Assembly: GCF_018314255.1 (NCBI RefSeq)
Contig: NZ_CP073066.1
Location: forward strand, 2,108,001-2,172,000
Direction: 5' to 3'
DNA: 64,000 nucleotides
Origin: Lentilactobacillus buchneri
Lineage (GTDB): Bacteria > Bacillota > Bacilli > Lactobacillales > Lactobacillaceae
Shown here: positions 25,092 to 33,687 of the stretch, piece by piece
Numbering within the stretch: position 1 is the first letter of the stretch
How the letters are laid out: every line of letters begins with the position of its first letter
The notes under the pieces: generated by a model
Seen by the model: the letters and a program-made list of their open reading frames with translations, nothing else
Databases searched by the model: none
Told to the model about the DNA's origin: nothing
Program-made: the position numbers and the translations under genes

Positions 25092-25262
25092 TTGCGCACG
25101 GTCTATATTTTCACCATCATTATTGCGTCGATCGTCATGTTTTTGATTGATTACTATGTGTCATTACCACATGTATTGTGGGCTTGTACCTGGTTGGGAT
25201 TCATTGTAATCGTTGGAATTTGCAGTTATCAAATAATGGCTCATTGGCATAATAATCAATAA
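25092..25262 (+). CDS. 56-residue two-helix membrane protein
   Basis: Begins at a TTG eight bases after AGGAG and ends with TAA at 25260. The product has two hydrophobic segments (VYIFTIIIASIVMFLIDYYV and VLWACTWLGFIVIVGICSYQ) and a polar end (IMAHWHNNQ). It starts 68 bases after the IS30 right end and its stop is two bases from the convergent ene-reductase stop. Coding is supported by the ribosome site and the consistent membrane pattern. Function unknown. Confidence 0.6.
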   Translation: MRTVYIFTIIIASIVMFLIDYYVSLPHVLWACTWLGFIVIVGICSYQIMAHWHNNQ

Positions 25263-25264
25263 AA

Positions 25265-26407
25265 TTAAATTCGAATTTGCTTCTCATCCGTCGAGATCGG
25301 GAAGCCCTTCTTAAACGCAGTCCGCAAGAAGTTAAGCAGGGGCGGAGTTACCTTTAATTCGTCCAAATCCCGCAATGAGAAGGTATAGCGAATTGCCTTT
25401 TCATCACCAGCTTCAACTTTTTGGACCCACTTGGGCTCACGGATCAACTCACGGCCCATGGCGGCAAATTGGACGCCGGCGTCAATCAACTTGGCAACTT
25501 GAGCTGGGGATGCCAAATGGCCGACAACCATCAATGGTAAATCATCCGCCAGGACTGCTTGGACTTTTTCGAAGAGCGGCTGCTGGTCATCGCGATCGAC
25601 AATTGATCCCTGCCAGGCATCCGCCAATGACATGTGCAGATAATCAATTGGCTTTTGATTGAGTTCTTTCACCAAGGCCAGGGTGTCGGTCATTCTGATA
25701 CCAGGCTTTTCCAGTTCCTCAGGCGAAATCCGGTAGCCCAAGATAAACTTTGGGTTATCAGAACGCTTGATGACGGCTGCGCATGCATCAACAACCGCCA
25801 AAGGGAAGTTCATCCGTTTTTCCAAGGAGCCGCCCCAGTGGTCTGTTCTGCGGTTGGAATGGGGACTGAAGAATTGCTGAATCAAATAGGTGTTGGCACC
25901 GTGGAGTTCGACGCCATCAAAACCGGCGTCAATGGCCAATTGAGTGGCGTTGGCGAAGTCCTGAATGGTCTGCTCAACTTCTTCAGCGGAAAGCGCCCGA
26001 GGGGTTTCGGCACCCAAGCGTTGTGGAGCGACCGCGCTGGCAGAGACGGTTTGATGGCCGCGCAGTACCCGCGAGTTACTCATTCGACCGGCGCTGAAGA
26101 TTTGAAGAATTGCTTTGGTATGATTGATTTTGAAGGCGTTGGCAAGCCGCGACAACCCGGGCAGCATGTTGTCATGTGCGACACTGAGTTCGCCTTCAAA
26201 GCCTTTGCCCAGATCATTGACGTTGGCGCAGCCGGTAATAATCATGCCGGGGCCACCGGCACGCAATCGGAAGTAGTCGATTTCGTCTCCGGTGATCGAA
26301 CCGTCTTCAAAACTGGACATCTCGGTCATCGGTGACATTGCGATGCGATTTTTAATGGTGACACCGTTTCTTAATTGGGTTGGTTGTAGGAAATTATATT
26401 TTGTCAT
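25265..26407 (-). CDS. NADH:flavin oxidoreductase, Old Yellow Enzyme family
   Basis: 380 residues from the ATG at 26407, six bases after AGGAGG. A TIM-barrel FMN enzyme: start with FLQPTQLRNGVTIKNRIAMSPMTEMSS, then IITGCANVNDLGKGF, LQIFSAGRMSN, the His/Asn-type substrate motif DGVELHGANTYLIQQFFSPHSNRRTDHWGGSLEKRMNF read in parts, and the FMN phosphate site FAAMGRELIREPKW. Such enzymes reduce activated C=C bonds or act as NADH oxidases. It is divergent from the nitroreductase at 26544, another FMN enzyme, so a shared stress or electrophile response is possible. Confidence 0.88.
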   Translation of the reverse strand: MTKYNFLQPTQLRNGVTIKNRIAMSPMTEMSSFEDGSITGDEIDYFRLRAGGPGMIITGCANVNDLGKGFEGELSVAHDNMLPGLSRLANAFKINHTKAILQIFSAGRMSNSRVLRGHQTVSASAVAPQRLGAETPRALSAEEVEQTIQDFANATQLAIDAGFDGVELHGANTYLIQQFFSPHSNRRTDHWGGSLEKRMNFPLAVVDACAAVIKRSDNPKFILGYRISPEELEKPGIRMTDTLALVKELNQKPIDYLHMSLADAWQGSIVDRDDQQPLFEKVQAVLADDLPLMVVGHLASPAQVAKLIDAGVQFAAMGRELIREPKWVQKVEAGDEKAIRYTFSLRDLDELKVTPPLLNFLRTAFKKGFPISTDEKQIRI

Positions 26408-26543
26408 ATGAGACCTCCTGATGATGATTAATACCTTGAGTGTACCAAACAAACCTAAAATTTCCAGGTGAAAATGTTTGGTTCATTTTCCTAAAAAAGC
26501 GTTTACAATAGAAGTGGAAACAAAATTGGAGGAGTGATAGTTG

Positions 26544-27002
26544 ATGGAAACATTGAAAATGATTCAGTCACGTAAAGCAGTTCGTGAGTATTCGGGCCAA
26601 GTGTCCGATGATCAGCTGCACGAAATTTTGGTTGCAGCCAACGCCAGTCCGGTTGGGATGGGGCGCTATGATGATTATCGATTGACGGTGATCCAAGATC
26701 CAACTGTTTTGTCAAAAATGACTGGCATTTATGAAGCCCCAACGGTGATTGTGGTTTCAGTGAAGGAAGAGAGTGCCTCCGATGAGATTTCAGCCGGCGC
26801 GATCGTTCACAACATGGAATTGGCCGCTGAAGATCAGGGATTAGGTGCCAACTATAATATGGCCAGTTTGGAATCCATTCCAAGCGGAGTCGTTCCAGAT
26901 GGTTTTAAGCCGGCATTTGCCTTGACCCTTGGCCAGACCAACGATACATTCACACCACGGGAAATTCCGTTGGATCGGATTAAGACAAATACTGTGAAAT
27001 GA
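26544..27002 (+). CDS. Short nitroreductase-family protein
   Basis: 152 residues. FMN-binding nitroreductase pattern: IQSRKAVREYSG at the N-terminus, ILVAANASPVGMGRYDDYRLTVI, and a helix with AGAIVHNMELAAEDQGLGANY. At 152 residues it is shorter than usual (about 170-220), lacking part of the central insertion seen in classical members. A TTG at 26541 is an alternative start, closer to AGGAG. Divergent from the ene-reductase; terminator at 27012. Confidence 0.82.
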   Translation: METLKMIQSRKAVREYSGQVSDDQLHEILVAANASPVGMGRYDDYRLTVIQDPTVLSKMTGIYEAPTVIVVSVKEESASDEISAGAIVHNMELAAEDQGLGANYNMASLESIPSGVVPDGFKPAFALTLGQTNDTFTPREIPLDRIKTNTVK

Positions 27003-27011
27003 TATTCAAAA

Positions 27012-27058
27012 AAATGGGTTAGCTCTCAACGATTTGTTGGGTGCTAATCCATTTTTGA
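27012..27058 (+). terminator. Terminator of the nitroreductase gene
   Basis: AATGGGTTAGC pairs with GCTAATCCATT, an inner CAACGA...TTG adds pairs, and TTTT follows. Confidence 0.85.
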
Positions 27059-27112
27059 TTTGACAGTTAAGCTGGGGATTCTTTATCTGACGAATTGCGG
27101 GTCGTGGACCGG

Positions 27113-28552
27113 TTATAATTCCCCGCCTTTTTCAAAGGTTGGTACCATCTTTTCAGCTCGCAGCAACAGCAATTGATGCAGCAAATCCTTCACGTTCTCA
27201 GTAATTGCGTGAGCGATCTTGTCGTTAACCTGATTATGCCACTCAGGTAACTTGTCCTTGGCAATGTTTTTAAATTCTGCATCTGCAGTCGCCACTGCAG
27301 CCCGGCCGTTGGCAAAGCCAAACTTGCGGCTTTCAGAAACCGCAGTCATTGCTTCGAGATCATGCTCGGCAAAGAAGGGGTCAGCCAACATGGCAACCAA
27401 CTTATTCAGCCAATAAAAGCTTTCTGTCGTGGTTCGCAGCGGCGTGTGCTTAAAGTTATCCGGGGTATCAGTGCAGTTGGCAAAGAATGGTACTGGCGCG
27501 TTGAACTCATTGACACCTTCGGCCAGCCAATGAATGGCGGCGTGTTCGGCTGGAAAATCGGGACGAATTTGCAGGATATGTATCTCTTGGTTGCGGTTCA
27601 TACCAATTGGTCGATAGCGCAACCGTGATTCTTCAGTTCCGGTCTTCCCATAAGGATCAAACTCGGTGCCTTGATAGTGGCTGCTCAAAAAGAAGGCAAT
27701 GTCTTCAACTGAAATCAAATGATCGGCAACTCTGGTAAATGGCATTGTCCGACTTTCGGGATTCTGCTGGATTTCCGGGTTAAACATTTTTTGACCGTAC
27801 CAAACCCGCGGGGTGTTGTAGTAGTGATCCGCTTGAACGTCCTCACCGAAAATATCACGGAAGTTAAAGCCGGAACGGGCCTTGTTCAAGTGATACTTAT
27901 CGGCAAATGCTTTCAGGTCGTCGCTGTACATATAGTGGTCAGGATCATCAAAGTTGATTTCTTGAATGCCGGTTTGATTAGGTGCGACCGCATAAGCGTC
28001 ATCCGGAATTCGTTCGGCAGCCCAATGGTGCCCACCGACTGTTTCGAAGTACCAGACCTCATCTGAATCTGAAAAGGCGATGCCGTTGCTTTCACAAGTG
28101 CCAAATTTGGTGACCAAATCGCTCAGACGTTTGACGCCTTCACGGGCATTATGGATGTAGGGGAGGACACAAGTCAGCATGGCCTCTTCACCGATACCGT
28201 CAGCCACCAGCGGGTCCAACCCCAGCATGGTGGTGTTGGTAAATTCGGTTTCAGTTGAGCTCATGGCAACGTTGTCAGTGTTAATCCCGGATTCGCCCCA
28301 GAGGCCATCACTAACGTCAGCGTTGGGTGTTTCGGTGTAGCGCAGCGGATTGTTTGGGAGCTTAACCCGAAATTGGTTAAAGGTCGAAACGTATTCGCTG
28401 GGTTGATCTGTCGGGTTCACCACCACAAAGCGCTTGGCATTCACGCCTCCGCCGGCATCTTCATTTCTGGCAATCATCGTCGATCCGTCAGTTGTAGCAT
28501 TCTTTCCAGCTAAAAATGCGGTACAGCTGGAAGTCGTTTGAAATTTATTCAA
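27113..28552 (-). CDS. pepD: C69-family dipeptidase
   Basis: 479 residues, standard length. The Ntn-hydrolase nucleophile is the Cys of SSCTAFLAGKNATTDGSTMI, nine residues after the start, so a short propeptide (MNKFQTTSS) is probably removed autocatalytically. ARNEDAGGGVNAKRFVV and the GLWGESGINTDNVAMSSTET region are also typical. PepD enzymes hydrolyse a broad range of dipeptides and complete peptide use in lactobacilli. The TTG start at 28552 lies nine bases after GAAGGA. A secreted orphan gene lies on the same strand upstream. Confidence 0.9.
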   Translation of the reverse strand: MNKFQTTSSCTAFLAGKNATTDGSTMIARNEDAGGGVNAKRFVVVNPTDQPSEYVSTFNQFRVKLPNNPLRYTETPNADVSDGLWGESGINTDNVAMSSTETEFTNTTMLGLDPLVADGIGEEAMLTCVLPYIHNAREGVKRLSDLVTKFGTCESNGIAFSDSDEVWYFETVGGHHWAAERIPDDAYAVAPNQTGIQEINFDDPDHYMYSDDLKAFADKYHLNKARSGFNFRDIFGEDVQADHYYNTPRVWYGQKMFNPEIQQNPESRTMPFTRVADHLISVEDIAFFLSSHYQGTEFDPYGKTGTEESRLRYRPIGMNRNQEIHILQIRPDFPAEHAAIHWLAEGVNEFNAPVPFFANCTDTPDNFKHTPLRTTTESFYWLNKLVAMLADPFFAEHDLEAMTAVSESRKFGFANGRAAVATADAEFKNIAKDKLPEWHNQVNDKIAHAITENVKDLLHQLLLLRAEKMVPTFEKGGEL

Positions 28553-28620
28553 TCAAATCATTCCTTCTCAATTTAATACATCGATTCGATTGGGAAGCGG
28601 TGCTTGGTACGGTAGAAATT

Positions 28621-29040
28621 TTAGTAACTTAAAGCTAACTGGTTGGTGATTGATTTAGGAAGTACCAGTGCTTGGCCGTAAATCCAATATTTTTGAACTT
28701 TGGTGTGTTTAGTGGCCTTCTTGGTTGAGTATTTGGTGATCCGGTACCAGTTGAACTGCAATCCCTGGTTGGCGTACAAATCAACGTGGACTTTGGTGCC
28801 AGCCTTTAAGCCGCTCTTCTTCCATGAAGTGGTTTTAATGTTTTTGTAGCTGCTGTTGGGGGCGTGATTAGTGAGCTTAAATGATTTGTAGTTGGTGCCG
28901 ATTTTGGCATTAAAATTAGCTTTGTGATAACTCAAGGATCCGGGCATGCTGGCAGCGCTTGAAACGGGGGATTGAGTGACAGATACGAGACCACCAAGGC
29001 CCAGGGCTGTTACCGCCAACAAGATACTTTTCTTAAACAT
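28621..29040 (-). CDS. Secreted orphan protein
   Basis: 139 residues with a signal peptide (MFKKSILLAVTALGLGGLVSV, cleavage near SSAAS) and a basic mature part rich in Lys, Tyr and Trp (KNIKTTSWKKSGLKAGTKVHV, FNWYRITKYSTKKATKHTK). AAGGAG precedes the ATG. It is similar in style to the SH3-like small secreted proteins at 22704 and 42209. No function can be assigned. Confidence 0.7.
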   Translation of the reverse strand: MFKKSILLAVTALGLGGLVSVTQSPVSSAASMPGSLSYHKANFNAKIGTNYKSFKLTNHAPNSSYKNIKTTSWKKSGLKAGTKVHVDLYANQGLQFNWYRITKYSTKKATKHTKVQKYWIYGQALVLPKSITNQLALSY

Positions 29041-29091
29041 CTAAAAAATCTCCTTTCAAAATTCAACTAATTTTAGTATAAAAGTCTGGTT

Positions 29092-29120
29092 AAAAAAATT
29101 CCAGCCGACTAGCTGGAATT
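29092..29120 (-). terminator. Terminator of ppcA
   Basis: On the minus strand AATTCCAGC pairs with GCTGGAATT, followed by seven T residues, 8 bases after the stop. Confidence 0.85.
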
Positions 29121-29127
29121 TTAGTGA

Positions 29128-30636
29128 TTAGCCTAAGAACTTACGCAAGATTGCCTGACGACTGATTAAGGTGGTCTTGGTTTCTTTATCAGAAATCTTA
29201 ACCAGATCAGCGGCTAGTTGGGCATGCTTCTCTTGTTCAGGTGTCTGTGGGCCGGCCTGAATATCGAATAGTCGTTCAACTGCTTCAATATCTTCGTCAA
29301 CCGCTTTCCAGGCAGGGTTCTTGGCTTGAAGAGCAGTCAAGGCGTCCTTGCTGAAGTATTTGGCAACGTGGGCATAATCGTGTTTGATATTTGGATAGTA
29401 TTTCATTAAGGTGTTCAGTTCTTTGTCACTGAGCTTGTTCAAGATGCGGCCAGTTCCAAGGAATTCTGGCGGAACCCCAACTGAGTACAGGGCACCGGTA
29501 AAGGTGATCGCACGAGGCATCTTATAGCCATCAACGTCACGTGAGTAACCGATGATTCCGACGTGTTGGTGACGGTCCCGACGCTTTGGAAAGGCATCAA
29601 ATACCGGCTGTAAGTCGTTAATGAGTGGATCCAAAGTTTCGTGATATTCTGCAGCGGCTTTTTTAGCGATTTCCAAGAGAATGTCTTGGTCGTCGTGATC
29701 GATAATTTCAAATTTGCTCTTTTGAAGGCCGTCGCGCAGTTTGATGATCGCTGGTTCAACCACATCCAATGGGTAATCGTAACGGAATGCCGATTGAATC
29801 GTTGCCGTCTTCAAACCGGGGAATTCTTCGAGGTAACGGTCAATCATCATTGGTGATAGGCCGCCACGGAAGATGGTGCTTCCGGTTCCGGCAATTGGAT
29901 AGATCGGCAAGCCAGATTCTTGTTCAAATTCTGCCAAGCCGGTCAAGGCTAATTTGTTCCCAATGATACTGTTCAAGAAACCGTTTGAAAGGGCGGAATC
30001 GGATCCCGCCAAGAAGACCCGCATGTAGCTTAATTCACGGCCAAAGTGGTCTTTGTACATTTCAAGGTATTTTTTCAGGATTTGTGGGGCGTGTAACTGG
30101 GATTCGAATCCTTCAAACAATGGAATCATTTGCAGAGTATCTGAATCTTTGTGCCCGGTATTAAATTCAGTTGACTTGTAGTGGGAAAGGCTGGCGAACT
30201 TGTCTTCCATGGAAATCAGCTGGTCGGCTGATTGGGTCATGGGCAAGATAGCTTCGAATAACGGTCGTTCCTTGAATCCCAAATCGTAAGCAAAGTCTTC
30301 AGCGGACAAGATGGTGGTCATTGCCTGCATCAAACTGTAGCCCTTTTCTTCCCAAATGTTTGGCAGACGGAAAGTGAGGTACTTATCTTTGCCAAGGGGA
30401 TGCTTTTGGAAATATTCGTAGTGCTCGGAGTACAAACGGTCAATGACGGATGCATCGGCGTGTTTGCCTTCCCAGTCCCACATATACTCATCGGCATCGA
30501 GCTTGGAAAAGTTTTGGTAAGCTTCATCAATTTCACGAAATGCGGATACAAATGCATTATCGTTGTGCTTGAAGAATGGAACTCCTGCGTTATCTGGATG
30601 TTGAGTACCCATAATATTAGGGATTTTTCTATCCAT
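29128..30636 (-). CDS. ppcA: Phosphoenolpyruvate carboxylase, archaeal type
   Basis: 502 residues, against about 900 for the ordinary bacterial enzyme. The start MDRKIPNIMGTQHPDNAGVP and segments such as LPIYPIAGTGSTIFRGGLSP and RRDRHQHVGIIGYSRDVDGYKMPRAITF are those of archaeal-type PEPC (PpcA), known from archaea and a few Firmicutes such as Leuconostoc, Oenococcus and Clostridium. It adds bicarbonate to PEP to give oxaloacetate, and these enzymes are usually little regulated. AGGAGG lies before the ATG. It is monocistronic. With aspA at 7973 it could feed an oxaloacetate-aspartate-fumarate route. Confidence 0.92.
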   Translation of the reverse strand: MDRKIPNIMGTQHPDNAGVPFFKHNDNAFVSAFREIDEAYQNFSKLDADEYMWDWEGKHADASVIDRLYSEHYEYFQKHPLGKDKYLTFRLPNIWEEKGYSLMQAMTTILSAEDFAYDLGFKERPLFEAILPMTQSADQLISMEDKFASLSHYKSTEFNTGHKDSDTLQMIPLFEGFESQLHAPQILKKYLEMYKDHFGRELSYMRVFLAGSDSALSNGFLNSIIGNKLALTGLAEFEQESGLPIYPIAGTGSTIFRGGLSPMMIDRYLEEFPGLKTATIQSAFRYDYPLDVVEPAIIKLRDGLQKSKFEIIDHDDQDILLEIAKKAAAEYHETLDPLINDLQPVFDAFPKRRDRHQHVGIIGYSRDVDGYKMPRAITFTGALYSVGVPPEFLGTGRILNKLSDKELNTLMKYYPNIKHDYAHVAKYFSKDALTALQAKNPAWKAVDEDIEAVERLFDIQAGPQTPEQEKHAQLAADLVKISDKETKTTLISRQAILRKFLG

Positions 30637-30862
30637 AAAAGAAAGCCTCCTGAGATTTGATTAAGTTCATTTAGAATGATTATACAGTAAAAAATGTGAA
30701 CATGAAAATAATATTAGCAAATTGTGCAAATTCATAAAACAATTAAATACCCGAATATTAATGAATAATTTAAACAGTTAATTAATTATTTCAACTAAAT
30801 ATTACAGCTTATTTGAAAACATTACCAGCTTTTTAGATGAGATTGAGAACATTATCGCAATC

Positions 30863-31054
30863 AAAGAGGTTGGGACATTAATTGTTACGCTGGTTTTCAT
30901 TGCAACCTTCATTACCACTTTTATATAGATAAAACTTGCAACAAACGGCTGATCCCGGCCATTTAACGAATAAACGCAGTCATTCCAAAGTCCGGAATAA
31001 CTGCGTTTATTCGTTAAATTCTGGGATCAAATCGCCTTTCGTCCCAATCTCTTT
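30863..31054 (-). repeat. Family-1 intergenic element, copy A
   Basis: 192 bp with terminal inverted repeats AAAGAGGTTGGGAC (30863) and, at the other end, the complement of AAAGAGATTGGGAC (31041-31054). Inside, GATCCCAG and the complement CGGGATCA bracket a stem of 19 perfect pairs (TTTAACGAATAAACGCAGT, 30962-31018) with a loop holding ATTCC/GGAAT. It ends three bases from the OsmC gene stop. Upstream, 30637-30862 is AT-rich with nothing recognisable. Confidence 0.75.
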
Positions 31055-31057
31055 GGG

Positions 31058-31483
31058 TTAATCAAAGCTCGTAACTGTTTCAGCGGTGTAGTTCCCGCTG
31101 TTCTTAAGTAATTTTGAAACTGGGCAGCGGTTTTCAGCTTCTTGTGCAAATTGATCAGCGGTTTCAAAGTCAACACCTTTGACCATGATCTGAGCGTGAA
31201 CTAAGAATTGGTATTCAGCCCGCTCACCAATGTAAGCCACTTTGACGTGGACCTCGGCGGTGTGGGGGACACCATGCTCTCTTTCAACGGCTTGAAGGGT
31301 TGCCTCCAAGCAGGTGGCCAAAGACATGCCCAAAAGTTGTTCCGGGTTGGTGCCCGGCTTTGAATTCAATGGGCTGCTGGTTTCCACTTTGATGCCATCC
31401 GGCACATAAGCATGGCCGTTCAGACCTTCATCATTCACAGCTTCGGTTTGATACAACGGGTTATTCCATCTTTCATCTTGCAT
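31058..31483 (-). CDS. OsmC/Ohr-family protein
   Basis: 141 residues. The OsmC/Ohr fold is shown by the central KPGTNPEQLLGMSLATCLEATLQAV with the first reactive Cys, and NRCPVSKLLKNSG with the second. Both Cys are present, so peroxide reduction of the Ohr/OsmC type is expected, protecting against organic hydroperoxides. Whether it is Ohr or OsmC proper is not decided. AGGAGGT precedes the ATG. Family-1 elements lie on both sides (30863-31054 and 31566-31787). Confidence 0.87.
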   Translation of the reverse strand: MQDERWNNPLYQTEAVNDEGLNGHAYVPDGIKVETSSPLNSKPGTNPEQLLGMSLATCLEATLQAVEREHGVPHTAEVHVKVAYIGERAEYQFLVHAQIMVKGVDFETADQFAQEAENRCPVSKLLKNSGNYTAETVTSFD

Positions 31484-31565
31484 TCTGTTAGTACCTCCTA
31501 CATTTCTTTAACCTCGATTATAAGCGCTTTCAATGAAATTAAAAAGAAAAAGGTTGGTATCAAAA

Positions 31566-31787
31566 AAAGAGTGGGACTAAAGGCGTTTTGATCCCAGAAT
31601 TTAAGCGCACAGATCGATTATTCCTGGTTTTGGAATGATTGATCTGTGCGCTTAAATGGCCGGGATCAGCCGATTGCCATGTAGGCTAGGCAAGCATGCT
31701 GGCCGTCGTCGCACGTTTTTGATAAATAATATGGGATCACAAAAATAGAGGCCGAGGCAAAAGCGTATACTTTTGTCCCAGCCTCTT
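31566..31787 (+). repeat. Family-1 intergenic element, copy B
   Basis: 222 bp between AAAGAGTGGGAC (31566) and GTCCCAGCCTCTT (31787). It contains GGCGTTTTGATCCCAGAA, a perfect stem ATTTAAGCGCACAGATC (31599-31615 with 31641-31657), a loop with ATTCC and GGAAT, then CCGGGATCA and a shared GTAGGCTAGGCA segment. A second hairpin at the right end (31747-31787) can act as terminator for the monooxygenase gene at 31794. Confidence 0.75.
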
Positions 31788-31793
31788 GAGCCG

Positions 31794-32081
31794 TTATTCG
31801 TTATAATCCATTCGAATGATCACAGGATCTTTAGTCAAAAAGTCGCCAACCCCGGATAAAAATTTTTGGAAATGGGGCGTATTGTTGTGGAATTCAACAG
31901 CTTTTTCATCCTGCCAATGTTCAATAATTTCATACTCAGTGTCACTATGGAGCTTCTTGAAATGGTCGTAGCTGACGTTGCCTGCTTCGCCACGGGAGCC
32001 ATCGACCAATTCATCAATAAATGCTTCGTAGTCCGATTGCATCCCTGGTTTAACTGACAATTCAACGTTGATAACTTTCAT
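31794..32081 (-). CDS. ABM-domain protein (putative quinol monooxygenase)
   Basis: 95 residues forming a single antibiotic-biosynthesis-monooxygenase (ABM) domain: VINVELSVKPGMQSDYEAFI, GNVSYDHFKKLHSDTEYEIIEHWQDEKAVEFHNNTPHFQKF read in parts, with the conserved H of 'H-x-x-T-x-H-F'. YgiN-like members oxidise quinols or act in stress responses; dimeric and cytoplasmic. AGGAGG precedes the ATG. The lipoprotein gene upstream stops 39 bases before its start codon and may share a transcript. Confidence 0.85.
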   Translation of the reverse strand: MKVINVELSVKPGMQSDYEAFIDELVDGSRGEAGNVSYDHFKKLHSDTEYEIIEHWQDEKAVEFHNNTPHFQKFLSGVGDFLTKDPVIIRMDYNE

Positions 32082-32120
32082 CTTTGCAGCCTCCTATCAA
32101 ATGTTTGGGCATGTACACCC

Positions 32121-32753
32121 TTAGTATATCGAAGTTTTGAACTTATTGTTCAATTTATCATCCGTAAATGTGAGATCGTACGCCGTCCCGTTTTTATCGG
32201 TGACATAGAGTAAGTATTTGGCTGACATCGGTCCCTGGCCGATAATCGACTGGCCGTTTGGTGTGCCCAACGCATTAATCGCAGCTTGATATGTAGTTCC
32301 AAGACCCAACTGGTTAATTTTTGATTTGGCAGTGATTCGCTGCTTGCGCTTGGCAGCTGGCGTATAGGATTTCCCGACAGCTTTGTGATTGAGAAACTGT
32401 ACTTTGACCTTGGCAACCGGGAAAGTCGCAGAAACATCCTTCCAGGTATACTGCGTCGTCTTCTTGGTGACGCCGTTGACGGTGACCGTGCCAACGTGGG
32501 AAGGAGTCCCGAAGAGTTTGAGGACTTGGTCTTCCGAGGAACCATAGGCGGCATCGGTAATGTCGCCAATATTAATCCGATTAAAATTGGCCAGATTGAT
32601 CCCTTCAGCTTCTCGATCGTGTTTATATTCGGCGGCGGTTTTTTGACTGTCAAAATGATGATCAACCTGTTTTTTGGCTGAATTCGAAGTGCCACACGCT
32701 GATAGCAACAGTGTGCTCATTAATGCGAGTGTAACTGTAATTGGTTTTCCCAT
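32121..32753 (-). CDS. Lipoprotein with two BLIP-like (DUF3862) repeats
   Basis: 210 residues. A lipobox LLSAC at residues 16-20 marks a lipoprotein anchored outside the membrane. Two repeats (AYGSSEDQVLKLFGTPS and GLGTTYQAAINALGTPN, each followed by a beta-rich half) match the SmpA/BLIP-like arrangement found in DUF3862 proteins. Such proteins are structural or inhibitory binding modules; the partner is unknown. Divergent from the DUF4931 gene. Confidence 0.78.
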   Translation of the reverse strand: MGKPITVTLALMSTLLLSACGTSNSAKKQVDHHFDSQKTAAEYKHDREAEGINLANFNRINIGDITDAAYGSSEDQVLKLFGTPSHVGTVTVNGVTKKTTQYTWKDVSATFPVAKVKVQFLNHKAVGKSYTPAAKRKQRITAKSKINQLGLGTTYQAAINALGTPNGQSIIGQGPMSAKYLLYVTDKNGTAYDLTFTDDKLNNKFKTSIY

Positions 32754-32906
32754 AAAATTCCCCCTGACAAGATGGTTCTAAATGTTGGCTGGATTGACAA
32801 CATTATATACTTATTTGGGCGGCGAGTCGTGGACTTTTTAACCGTCGCGGCCAGTTTTCGAATATAATGAACATACAAAGTTCTCAATGAAAGACAGGTG
32901 AATCAA

Positions 32907-33683
32907 TTGGCAAATCAACCGTTAGTATTTGATTATCAAGCGGCTCAAGGCAAGCCGGAGAATATTCGCCATCCGGAAGGGTACTGCCCGTTTTGTGATG
33001 TTGAGCATTTGACCAACATTTTGGCACAGGACGACGATCGAATTTGGCTGGTCAATAAGTTTCGGACCCTTGAAGATACCTTTCAGACTGTGGTGATCGA
33101 ATCCAGTGACCATCTTGGCGGACCCTCCACTTATTCAGTTGAGCAGAATCGTCAAGTGTTCGAATTTGCGTTTAAATGTTGGCACCAAATGATTGTGTCC
33201 AATAAATATCAAAGCACGATTATGTACAAGAACTATGGCCCGTTATCCGGCGGCAGTTTACGACATCCACATTTTCAAATTGTCGGATTGGATAATTATG
33301 ATGTTTATCAAAATATTGATATCAGTAATTTTACCGGAGTTGAAGTGATTCATGATGAGCGCTGTGAAATCACATTATCCACGCAACCGATTATTGGGTT
33401 TGTCGAAATCAATATTGCCATCGACGAAGTTGGTCATATTGACGATTTGGCCGATGCTGTCCAAGTGATTGTCAAATATCTGTTGAACGATTACATGGGT
33501 GGCCGGCTGTCATCGTACAACTTATTTTTCTACGAAATGGCCAATAAATTTTACTGCAAAATTGTGCCACGTTATGCGACCTCACCATATTTTGTGGGCT
33601 ATAAAATTGCACAAGTCCAAAATGAAGGCCGACTGGAAAAAATTGCGGCAGATATTTCAGAACGTCTGTCGGCTAATCAATAA
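32907..33683 (+). CDS. DUF4931 protein, HIT/GalT-like
   Basis: 258 residues from a TTG at 32907 (AGGTGA five bases before); a GTG at 32898 is the alternative. CPFCDVEHL near the N-terminus fits a zinc site, and the central SLRHPHFQIVG is an H-x-H-x-phi motif as in galactose-1-phosphate uridylyltransferase and HIT nucleotide hydrolases. A nucleotidyl-transfer or hydrolysis role is likely, the substrate unknown. Terminator at 33688. Confidence 0.8.
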   Translation: MANQPLVFDYQAAQGKPENIRHPEGYCPFCDVEHLTNILAQDDDRIWLVNKFRTLEDTFQTVVIESSDHLGGPSTYSVEQNRQVFEFAFKCWHQMIVSNKYQSTIMYKNYGPLSGGSLRHPHFQIVGLDNYDVYQNIDISNFTGVEVIHDERCEITLSTQPIIGFVEINIAIDEVGHIDDLADAVQVIVKYLLNDYMGGRLSSYNLFFYEMANKFYCKIVPRYATSPYFVGYKIAQVQNEGRLEKIAADISERLSANQ

Positions 33684-33687
33684 CAAT

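Noticed and set aside
23900..25100. Gene disrupted by the IS30 insertion
   Set aside because: Joining the flanks gives no open frame that resembles a known protein.
25634..26335. A long plus-strand open frame inside the ene-reductase gene
   Set aside because: The opposite strand holds all Old Yellow Enzyme motifs with a proper start; this frame is an antisense shadow.
30805..30930. A frame ending in a hydrophobic peptide (EVGTLIVTLVFIATF) resembling small holin-like toxins
   Set aside because: No ATG, GTG or TTG start lies in frame after the preceding stop and no ribosome site is present. Part of the frame is the end of family-1 element A.
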